This document shows, piece after piece, positions 56,739 to 64,000 of a stretch of DNA of 64,000 nt. Within the stretch, counting starts at the first letter, position 1, and each line of letters opens with the position of its first letter. The notes under the pieces were generated by a model. That model saw only the letters and a program-made list of their open reading frames with translations. It was not told the origin of the DNA and did no database searches. Source of the DNA: an uncultured Rhizobiaceae group bacterium (GTDB lineage: Bacteria; Pseudomonadota; Alphaproteobacteria; Rhizobiales; Rhizobiaceae). Both the position numbers and the translations under genes were made by a program. Location: assembly GCA_938010435.1 (NCBI GenBank), contig CALLUS010000005.1, positions 310,001-374,000 of the forward strand, given 5' to 3'.

Positions 56739-58661
56739 TTAGCGTGTCACGAAGCAGGCGCCGCCTTTGGCTTTCAAGCGGGAGCAAATTGTGTTCGCGG
56801 CAGATTTGCTCTCGGCCGGAATGCGCACACGATAGTAAGTGCCTTTGCCTTTGATAACGCCTTTGCGAATATCAACACCTTTACCACCAATCACACTTGC
56901 ATAGCGGCGAGACAGGTTTGCGTAGGATTTCTGTGCAGCCGCTGCTGAGCGTTGCGACGAAATTTGTACGGCGTAAGGCGAACTCACGCTTGCAACAGTA
57001 GTTGGCTCTGGCTTTTTAGCGACAACCTTCTTAGCCGGAACTTTTTTGACAGCAACTTTCTGAACCGGAACTTTTTGAGTCGCGACATTCTTCACTGCCA
57101 CTTTCTTTGGCGCAGGCTTTGCGACTTTCGCAACAGGCTTAGCCTTCACCGGGGTAGCGGTTGGCGCAGCAACTGATGTCGTTTCACTAGCAACCAATTC
57201 AGGTTTCAAAGCCAAAGTTGGTTCTGTGATTTCAGCCGCAGCAACGGTCAAAGGTTTTTTCGCCGCGTTTCCGGCAGTTGTTAAAATTGTACCATCTGGT
57301 TTCACAACAACAGTACGAACACGTCTTGGCTGAATACGCACACCAGTCTGGGGCTCTGCGCCGTTTGTGCTGGCTCTGATCACCGTCTTATCCGGCGTTG
57401 CTTTCGCAGCGACTTTAATCGGCTTCTCAGAAGTATCTTTCAGTTTGGTTTGCTTGGGTGCCGTGTTCTCACCACCAACAGACTTGTAAACAGCCTGATC
57501 TTGGTTCGGAACTACTTTGCCACCAGTGTCTTTCGGTTTCACTTTAGCGGGTGCGCTTGCCGCCAAAATTGTGGGGGTTGGGCCATCTGAACTGTCGAAC
57601 ATATTCCAACCGGCAGCAGCAACACCGCCCATCAAGGCAACAGCAACCACAGCCAACGCAATGCGTTTTCCTGCACCACCAGACGTTTGTCGATCATACA
57701 TATACGGTGGTGGTATCAAAACTTCTTCTTCTGCAGGTGCAGCATAAGCCTGTTCAACGGATGCAGCTTGTGCATATTCCATTGGCTGGCTGGCAACGGT
57801 TGCGGCAGCACCTGCGGCAACCGCGGCAGTTTCTGCAACATAATTTGTCGAAACAGGCGCATGGCTCACAGCAGCAGAATGCTCTGCAACGGGGTCTGTA
57901 AACGCAGCCGTGGGTTGTTCCGCCCATTCCGTTTCGGGTGCAATTTCCGGCATAGCCAACGCAGGCGGCGCTTCAACAGTTGGCTCAACAATTTCAGGTG
58001 TTGTCCACGGATCAAGCGTTTGCTCTGTTGCCACAGGCATTGGAACATCAACTTTTTCAGGCACATCCAATGTCCCTGCAGCCAGTTGTGAAAGCTCCGC
58101 AGCAATGGCTTCATCAGCAGCCGTATCCATGTTCGGAGAAATGCTTGCAGCAAACTCTGCTTCCATAGCCGCATCCAAAGCGGCTTCGGCAGCCACTTCT
58201 TCAGCCAATGCGCGGTCCAACTCATCAACAATCATATCACTGAAATCTGCTTCAGGCTCTTGTTCAAATGTCATTGAAGGCGCATCAGCAACTTCAATAG
58301 ACGACTCGACCTCAACCGGGATTTCGACTGGGGCGGCCTCAACAACAGCAACATCCTCAACGATGGGCGCAGCAGTTTCGGACGTACCAAAAGCACGGCT
58401 CAACTCTTGTTCAAGATCATAGTTCAAACGGGGAGCAGACTCGTTGGTCGCTTGGGTCCAATCGCTAGTCACTTCTTGCGGACGCGAAGCGGCAGGCGCC
58501 TCACCTGCAGGTCGCAACGTTTGTCCGTCACCGACCAATTTGGCCAGTTCTGCCAGCTCTTCTTCTGCGGCATTGGAGATTGAACAGAAAGGATATGCGT
58601 CATCCCCTTTAATCAATCCGTGAACAGGACCCATGAGGAAGTCGTCTTTGTACTCAAACAC
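56739..58661 (-). CDS. SPOR-domain protein with long Lys/Ala/Pro-rich region
   Basis: 640 residues, GTG start with AGGTG upstream. N-terminal cytoplasmic acidic region (ELAELAKLVGDG is the typical start), Glu/Ala-rich repeats to about residue 320, one membrane segment (IALAVVAVALMGGVAAAGW), then a periplasmic region with KVPVQKVAVKKVPAKKVVAK, and a C-terminal SPOR domain (YAVQISSQRSAAAAQKSYAN, YRVRIPAESKSAANTICSRL). SPOR domains bind denuded septal peptidoglycan. Between argS and nagZ, as is usual. Confidence 0.88.
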   Translation of the reverse strand: MFEYKDDFLMGPVHGLIKGDDAYPFCSISNAAEEELAELAKLVGDGQTLRPAGEAPAASRPQEVTSDWTQATNESAPRLNYDLEQELSRAFGTSETAAPIVEDVAVVEAAPVEIPVEVESSIEVADAPSMTFEQEPEADFSDMIVDELDRALAEEVAAEAALDAAMEAEFAASISPNMDTAADEAIAAELSQLAAGTLDVPEKVDVPMPVATEQTLDPWTTPEIVEPTVEAPPALAMPEIAPETEWAEQPTAAFTDPVAEHSAAVSHAPVSTNYVAETAAVAAGAAATVASQPMEYAQAASVEQAYAAPAEEEVLIPPPYMYDRQTSGGAGKRIALAVVAVALMGGVAAAGWNMFDSSDGPTPTILAASAPAKVKPKDTGGKVVPNQDQAVYKSVGGENTAPKQTKLKDTSEKPIKVAAKATPDKTVIRASTNGAEPQTGVRIQPRRVRTVVVKPDGTILTTAGNAAKKPLTVAAAEITEPTLALKPELVASETTSVAAPTATPVKAKPVAKVAKPAPKKVAVKNVATQKVPVQKVAVKKVPAKKVVAKKPEPTTVASVSSPYAVQISSQRSAAAAQKSYANLSRRYASVIGGKGVDIRKGVIKGKGTYYRVRIPAESKSAANTICSRLKAKGGACFVTR

Positions 58662-58804
58662 TGGTTACACCTATTTACTTGGTGTCGCTGCCAAGGCCCG
58701 CGACACGACCGACCACTCAAATTACGCAAGTGGCACTATTGTGCCAGAAAAGCCCTGCAAAACGAATGCGGCGAAATTAGCGTGTGGATAACCTTTTTGA
58801 GGTC

Positions 58805-60568
58805 CTAACGCATTTCTTGCGGTGCATCGGCTCCAATTATGCCCAATCCGGAAGCAATAATATTGGAGACTGCGTAAACCAGGGCTAGTCTGGCCGAGGT
58901 CAATTCTGCATTTTCTTGGTTTATAAACCGTAAATCCGGAATATCACGCCCACGATTCCATTGAGAATGCAGCAAACTCGCTAATTCAAAAAGATAAAAT
59001 GCAAGCCTGTGCGGTTCATGAGACTTGGCCGCGGCATCCAAAATACGCGGATATTCCGCCAATTTACGGATGAGAGTGGCCTCACCTTCATCTGTCAGCA
59101 AACCAAGATTGGCCGCTTCCCATGCTGCAGCCCCCTGCTCAAGATCAGGCATATCGCGACCTGCTTGACGGAACACGCTGTGGCAACGGGCATGGGCATA
59201 TTGAACATAGAAAACCGGATTGTCTTTTGATTGCTCGGTGACTTTCGCAAAATCGAAATCAAGCGGCGCATCGTTTTTGCGATAAAGCATCATAAAACGC
59301 ACAGCATCGCGACCCACTTCATCGACCACCTCGCGAAGGGTAATGAAGTTGCCGGAGCGTTTGGACATCGTGAAGGGTTGGCCGTCACGGAACAGCTTCA
59401 CCAATTGGCACAAACGGATTGTCACCTGTGCTGAACCGCCGGAAATTGCACGGCCTAGAGCTTCCATACGTTTGACATAACCACCATGGTCTGCACCCAA
59501 GATGAACACCATCTCTTCAAAGCCACGGTCAAACTTGTCTTTAAAATAAGCAACGTCAGCCGCAAAATACGTGTAGTCGCCGTTGGACTTCATCAAAGCA
59601 CGGTCCATATCGTCACCCACATCGGTGGAACGGAACAGCATCTGCTCACGGTCTTCCCAATCTTCAGGCGCAACGCCTTTAGGCGGTGGCAACGTGCCTT
59701 TGTAAACCAAACCCGCATCTTCGAGTGTGGATACTGTTTCAGAAATCTTGCTGAAATTGCCATGTTTCTCATGGAGCGTGCGCTCGGAAAAGAACACATC
59801 ATGCTTCACACCAAGAGCAGCGAGATCAGCACGGATCAAGCCCATCATCGCATCAATGGAAGCATCTTTAACCAATGGCAACCATTCATCATCACTCATA
59901 TCCAGCAAGACTTTGCCGTGTTTTTCGACCAGTTCTTTGCCGAGTGGAACCAGATAATCACCAGGATAAAGACCGTCTGGAATTGCTCCAATGTCTTCGC
60001 CTAAAGCTTCACGGTAACGCAAAAACACCGAACGCGCCAAAACTTCAATCTGCCCACCCGCATCATTGGTGTAATATTCACGGGTCACGTCATAACCTGC
60101 AAAACTCAACAGGTTGGCCAATGCATCCCCAACAACAGCACCCCGACAATGCCCCACATGCATTGGGCCTGTTGGGTTAGCCGACACATATTCCACATTG
60201 ACCTTTTTGCCTTTGCCTGTGGTGTCTCGACCGAAGTCAGAGCCAGACTTCACGATGTCAGCAATATGGCCCGCCCAAAAAGTATCCGTGAGGCGCAAAT
60301 TGATAAAACCGGGCCCTGCAATATCTGCAGAACTCACATCTTCGTCTTTCAGCAATTCGCCAATCAGCATTTCAGCCAGCGCACGCGGGTTCTGCTTTAC
60401 AGGTTTTGCCAACACCATAGCAGCATTGGTTGCCAAATGACCGTGAGCAGCATCACGTGGTGGCTCCACAGTCACGCGCGATAAATCAAGAGGGCTTTCT
60501 GATTTAATATCAGCAGCTTCAATAATTTTTTTAATGCGATGCTCGAAGTTGGCGAACACATTGGTCAT
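58805..60568 (-). CDS. argS: Arginyl-tRNA synthetase
   Basis: Class I synthetase, 587 residues. Features: [20 protein letters not shown] (HIGH-type HVGH), the N-terminal Add-1 domain and [12 protein letters not shown] (KMSK-like). DALR anticodon-binding C-terminus ending [15 protein letters not shown]. No ribosome-binding site of note. Confidence 0.97.
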   Translation of the reverse strand: MTNVFANFEHRIKKIIEAADIKSESPLDLSRVTVEPPRDAAHGHLATNAAMVLAKPVKQNPRALAEMLIGELLKDEDVSSADIAGPGFINLRLTDTFWAGHIADIVKSGSDFGRDTTGKGKKVNVEYVSANPTGPMHVGHCRGAVVGDALANLLSFAGYDVTREYYTNDAGGQIEVLARSVFLRYREALGEDIGAIPDGLYPGDYLVPLGKELVEKHGKVLLDMSDDEWLPLVKDASIDAMMGLIRADLAALGVKHDVFFSERTLHEKHGNFSKISETVSTLEDAGLVYKGTLPPPKGVAPEDWEDREQMLFRSTDVGDDMDRALMKSNGDYTYFAADVAYFKDKFDRGFEEMVFILGADHGGYVKRMEALGRAISGGSAQVTIRLCQLVKLFRDGQPFTMSKRSGNFITLREVVDEVGRDAVRFMMLYRKNDAPLDFDFAKVTEQSKDNPVFYVQYAHARCHSVFRQAGRDMPDLEQGAAAWEAANLGLLTDEGEATLIRKLAEYPRILDAAAKSHEPHRLAFYLFELASLLHSQWNRGRDIPDLRFINQENAELTSARLALVYAVSNIIASGLGIIGADAPQEMR

Positions 60569-60649
60569 AAAAATATCTCGTAAATCTTGGAAGCGGATTT
60601 ACCGAAGTAGGCAAACCACTCCGAAACCCTTATCATTTCAAGTGTTCGG

Positions 60650-61894
60650 TTATCGCAGTTCGGGTGTATGGTCAAACCAACGCTTATGTTCGTGCACGGC
60701 GTAACGGTCAGTCATACCAGCCAGATAGTCCGCGATACGATAGGCACACGCGCGTTCATCCAGTCCATCCAAAGTCCATTCACGCCCGTCAGGCAGTTTC
60801 GCATGGCCGGATTGGAAGGCATCGAACAAATCACCCAGAATTTTCTGCGACGCCTCTACGGGCCGCATCACATCTTCGTGGCGGTACATGCGCTCAAACA
60901 TAAAGGCTTTGAGTGTCTTTTCCTGCTGTTCAATATCAGGTGAAAATTGCACCACCGCATAATCGAGTTCCCGCACCGCTTGCGCATCTTTTGGCTGCGC
61001 AACAGATAAACATGACACCGCTTCACGGATCACGTCTTCCACCATCAAAGTAATTTGCCTACGGACGATTTCATGAATGGTACGACTGCTATCCAAATTC
61101 GGGTACCGTTCTTGGATGGTTTTTAAAATTTCAAAACACATGGGCACTTCGGCCAGATCAGCGATATCAAACAACCCTGCCCGCAATCCGTCTTCAAGGT
61201 CATGATTGTCATAGGCAATATCGTCCGCAATCGCAGCACATTGGGCTTCAACCGATGGCCAGCTCCACAATTGAAGATCGTGTTTTTTGTTGTAGTCCAA
61301 AATCGCAGAGGGCACAGGTCCATCAAGACCGTCACCATCTTTATCCGTCAGCGGACCATTGTGTTTGACCAACCCTTCCAGCGTTTCCCAACTCAGGTTC
61401 AACCCATCAAATTCAGCATAGCGGCGCTCAAGATCCGTCACCACACGCAAAGACTGAGCGTTGTGATCGAACCCATCAAAGGTTGCAAGTTTCTCATTCA
61501 ACACACGTTCGCCTGCATGACCAAACGGCGTGTGGCCAAAATCGTGGACAAGCGCCAGAGCTTCGGCCAAATCTTCATCCACTTTCAAAGCCCGTGCCAA
61601 TGCCCGTGCAATCTGCCCCACCTCAATTGTATGGGTCAGCCGTGTTCGGTAGTGGTCTCCTTCATGATGCACGAACACTTGCGTCTTGTGTTTGAGCCTC
61701 TTGAACGCGTCACTGTGAATAATTCGGTCACGGTCCCGTTGAAAATCGGTGCGTGTCGGACTGGATGGTTCTTCAATCAAACGCCCGCGCGTGGCGAACG
61801 CATCAGCCGCATAAGGCGCCAATACCAAGCCTCCCGCCACAGTGCATACAGAGGTCAAATCAAATTCAGAATGAGTCGCAGTGTCTTTTTTCAT
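60650..61894 (-). CDS. dgt: Deoxyguanosinetriphosphate triphosphohydrolase-like protein
   Basis: HD-domain dNTPase (type 2), 414 residues. HD metal ligands at [20 protein letters not shown] and [20 protein letters not shown], followed by the [18 protein letters not shown] motif. Between argS and erpA, the usual place; removes dNTPs, which also limits phage replication in some bacteria. Confidence 0.95.
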   Translation of the reverse strand: MKKDTATHSEFDLTSVCTVAGGLVLAPYAADAFATRGRLIEEPSSPTRTDFQRDRDRIIHSDAFKRLKHKTQVFVHHEGDHYRTRLTHTIEVGQIARALARALKVDEDLAEALALVHDFGHTPFGHAGERVLNEKLATFDGFDHNAQSLRVVTDLERRYAEFDGLNLSWETLEGLVKHNGPLTDKDGDGLDGPVPSAILDYNKKHDLQLWSWPSVEAQCAAIADDIAYDNHDLEDGLRAGLFDIADLAEVPMCFEILKTIQERYPNLDSSRTIHEIVRRQITLMVEDVIREAVSCLSVAQPKDAQAVRELDYAVVQFSPDIEQQEKTLKAFMFERMYRHEDVMRPVEASQKILGDLFDAFQSGHAKLPDGREWTLDGLDERACAYRIADYLAGMTDRYAVHEHKRWFDHTPELR

Positions 61895-61987
61895 GAATTG
61901 CCTATAGACGAGAAGACGTTCATCGCCAATTGACGATGAAGACCATCGTTCCTACATATCGAGTATCGACGCTTTAAGGAAAAGACC

Positions 61988-62344
61988 ATGAGCCAAGCAG
62001 TAGAGATTGAAGTTCCAGAAGGCGAAGTCGTCGTGTCGGACGCTGCTGCCAAGCGTGTCGCCAAAATCCTGTCGACAGAACCAGATATGAACGCGCTCCG
62101 CGTTTCCGTTGAAGGTGGTGGTTGTTCAGGCTTTTCATACAAGTTTGATCTCACCGCAGACAGCCAAGATGATGATCTAGTGTTGGAATCCGAAGGCGCT
62201 CGTGTACTCGTTGATCCCATTTCACTCATGTATATGGGCGGCTCGGTGATCGATTTTGTGGATGATTTGATCGGACAAAGCTTCCAAATCAGAAACCCCA
62301 ACGCCACAGCAAGCTGCGGCTGCGGCACAAGTTTCTCAATGTAA
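61988..62344 (+). CDS. erpA: Iron-sulfur cluster insertion protein ErpA-type (HesB/IscA)
   Basis: A-type carrier, 118 residues, AAGGA before the ATG. Three Fe-S cysteines in GGGCSGFSY and ASCGCGTSF. Divergent from dgt. Confidence 0.93.
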   Translation: MSQAVEIEVPEGEVVVSDAAAKRVAKILSTEPDMNALRVSVEGGGCSGFSYKFDLTADSQDDDLVLESEGARVLVDPISLMYMGGSVIDFVDDLIGQSFQIRNPNATASCGCGTSFSM

Positions 62345-62371
62345 CCCAAAACGCAAACATCAAGTTGAAAC

Positions 62372-62402
62372 AAAAAAGGGGCACTTCGAAAAGCGCCCCT
62401 CT
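62372..62402. terminator. Terminator between erpA and the permease gene
   Basis: Stem AGGGGC/GCCCCT with an inner CTT/AAG pair, flanked by an A-run that becomes a T-run on the minus strand (strong for the permease gene), weaker on the plus strand for erpA. Confidence 0.75.
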
Positions 62403-62425
62403 TGTTGAGATAATTTCTTACGAAA

Positions 62426-64000
62426 TTACATTTTCTTCATTGCACGTTCCCATGCAGCACGGTCAGACTTTGCCTGAGGTGCTTTACCGCCGAGAATGTC
62501 AGTGGCCTGCTTCTTCCACTTTTCACTTTCAGGGCGACCGCCTGTGCCGGCTTTTTGAGCTGCTTTTTCAAGGTTAGCATCTGACATTTTGATCAAACCT
62601 GACAGGTTTTTCACGCCTGCCCCTTGCAAAGACTTAGCTGTCTTTGGACCAATGCCATCTACAAATTCCAGATCATCAATCGCTGATCCGGCAAGCTTAC
62701 CTTTAGCAGCAGAAGCTTTCTTCGCTGCAGGAGCCTTTTTGGCTGCAGCTTTCTTAGCCACAGCCTTTTTTGCGGGTGCCTTGGCAGCTGTCTTTTTGGG
62801 CGCTGCTTTCTTCACTGTTGTCGAAGCGGATTTCGTCGCAGTCTTAGCTTTTGCCTTGACCGTTTTCGCAGCACTTCCAGCAGATGATGCCGCACTGCTT
62901 CCAGCACCAGCAACAGCCGCTACTCCACCAGCAACGGCTACACCACCGCCAGAGATCAATGCTGCCGCTGAAGTGGACTGTCCAGCATGTGAAGCTGCAC
63001 TATCAACTGCATGAGCAATGCCACGTGTACCAGCGCCAGCTTGTGAACCTGCACCACCGTGTGAGTGGTCAGATGTTGAATCAAGACCAGCCATCGCAGT
63101 CGTATGATCATCATCAGATTCATCTTCTGGCAAAAGCAGGTTCAACACGATTGCAATGAACGCAGCTGGAAGCAGACCAGAAGTCAACAGAATTTTCCAA
63201 GTGCCATTCATGTGCACGAGTGCATTCGGAACCAGTTGCAGACCCAAACCAATGGAAATTGCTGTCGCAAAAATAAGCATGTTACGACGGTTCCAGTTCA
63301 CATCAGACAACATGTTAATGCCAGCTGCCGCAACCATACCGAACATCACAATCACGCCACCGCCCAAAACTTCAATTGGAACAGTTGAAATAATCGCGCC
63401 AACTTTTGGGATGAGACCACAGATAATCAGGAAAATTGCACCGATGGTGACAACACCACGGCTCATAATTCCAGTCATTGAGATCAAACCAACGTTTTGC
63501 GAAAACGAAGTGTTTGGCAAAGAACCGAAAATGCCAGCAATCGCTGTTCCCAAACCATCAGCATAAGTAGCGCCTGTGATTTCAGTATCAGTTGCTTCAC
63601 GGCCAGCACCACCTTTTGTAATACCAGATGTATCACCTACAGTTTCAATCGCTGATATAAACGCCATCAAACACATACCGATGATGATTGCCCAATCCCA
63701 TGCAAAACCAAATTTGAAAGGTGAAGGCGCAGCAAACCAAGCTGCATTGCCAACATTGCCGAATGCACGCGCAAAGTGAGCATCACCAAAGATATAGGCG
63801 TAGATGTAACCAGCAACGAGACCGATCAATATTGCTGCAACGGAGAGAAACCCCTTCGAGAAGAATTTAATCGCAAGCGTCACAATAATCACAACCAACG
63901 CAATGCTCCAGTTCCAAAGGGAACCGAATTCCATACCGGAAATGTCACCCTTAGCAGCCACGGCCTTATCAAGTGCGCCCATCGCAGGAACACCACCAGC
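62426..64000 (-). CDS. NCS2 nucleobase permease fused to H1-like tail and helix-hairpin-helix domain (5' end outside)
   Basis: Uracil/xanthine-type symporter; the frame is open at base 64000 so the first helices are missing. The permease part has FISAIETVGDTSG and SQNVGLISMTGIM, the NCS2 core, and ends at about 63130 (NLLLPEDESDDD). Then follow about 50 residues rich in Gly/Ser/His, a hydrophobic Ala/Gly stretch (62900-62965), a Lys/Ala block (62693-62872; KKTAAKAPAKKAVAKKAAAK) and a helix-hairpin-helix domain (about 62495-62677) with FVDGIGPKTAKSLQGAGVKN. HhH modules of this kind occur in COG3743 and Nuo fusions. The tail adds about 230 residues to a normal permease. No frameshift is seen. 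Confidence 0.85.
   Translation of the reverse strand, partial: AGGVPAMGALDKAVAAKGDISGMEFGSLWNWSIALVVIIVTLAIKFFSKGFLSVAAILIGLVAGYIYAYIFGDAHFARAFGNVGNAAWFAAPSPFKFGFAWDWAIIIGMCLMAFISAIETVGDTSGITKGGAGREATDTEITGATYADGLGTAIAGIFGSLPNTSFSQNVGLISMTGIMSRGVVTIGAIFLIICGLIPKVGAIISTVPIEVLGGGVIVMFGMVAAAGINMLSDVNWNRRNMLIFATAISIGLGLQLVPNALVHMNGTWKILLTSGLLPAAFIAIVLNLLLPEDESDDDHTTAMAGLDSTSDHSHGGAGSQAGAGTRGIAHAVDSAASHAGQSTSAAALISGGGVAVAGGVAAVAGAGSSAASSAGSAAKTVKAKAKTATKSASTTVKKAAPKKTAAKAPAKKAVAKKAAAKKAPAAKKASAAKGKLAGSAIDDLEFVDGIGPKTAKSLQGAGVKNLSGLIKMSDANLEKAAQKAGTGGRPESEKWKKQATDILGGKAPQAKSDRAAWERAMKKM

Noticed and set aside
1-64000. CRISPR array, insertion sequence or rRNA gene
   Set aside because: No regularly spaced repeats, transposase motifs or rRNA signatures were found on either strand by reading.

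Overview
The window looks like chromosomal core DNA from an alphaproteobacterium, most likely a member of Hyphomicrobiales (Rhizobiales) with fairly balanced base composition. The evidence is the gene order: clpP-clpX-lon, popZ-valS, rplKA/rplJL-rpoBC, and erpA/dgt-argS-SPOR-nagZ-scpAB-tatABC-serS-surE-pcm-nlpD are blocks characteristic of that group, and the visible proteins (PopZ/DUF2497, SPOR, alpha-type RpoB and rplJ starts) fit. I did not run any search; the names rest on motifs and family recognition.

Layout. 1-5.1 kb: proteostasis genes lon (partial), clpX, clpP, then a FadL-type porin. lon has a perfect match to the alphaproteobacterial RpoH heat-shock promoter, and clpP has a near match. 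5.2-19.4 kb: valS, popZ, an isoaspartyl-methyltransferase-like gene, tRNA-Cys, two small membrane proteins, tRNA-Asn and an OmpA-like lipoprotein. These are followed by a plus-strand run: photolyase, cfa, an MFS/GPH symporter, cysteine synthase, AlaX and mercaptopyruvate sulfurtransferase. A convergent L,D-transpeptidase ends the section. 19.6-29.6 kb: rpoC, rpoB, rplL, rplJ with an L10-type leader and a promoter.

29.6-40.3 kb is the accessory region. It separates rplJL-rpoBC from rplKA-nusG-secE, which are normally adjacent. It carries a Shedu-family (DUF4263) anti-phage nuclease and, just upstream, a SEC-C zinc-motif/helical-repeat protein of unknown function. It also holds a Tat-signal acidic protein, a Popeye-like protein, a site-2-protease-like membrane protease, a secreted metallo-beta-lactamase-fold enzyme and two small hypothetical genes. 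Three adjacent genes here are broken by frameshifts (Rrf2 regulator, azoreductase, AlkD-like repair protein). The Shedu/SEC-C pair is the best candidate for an undescribed defence module.

40.3-64 kb returns to core genes: ribosomal proteins L1 and L11, NusG, SecE, several envelope proteins, nlpD-pcm-surE-serS-tatCBA, an orphan ABC ATPase, scpB-scpA-nagZ, a membrane adenylate cyclase, a SPOR protein, argS, dgt and erpA. The last gene, running off the window, is an NCS2 nucleobase permease with an unusual C-terminal extension: a histone H1-like Ala/Lys tail followed by a helix-hairpin-helix domain. That fusion is the second most interesting observation here.
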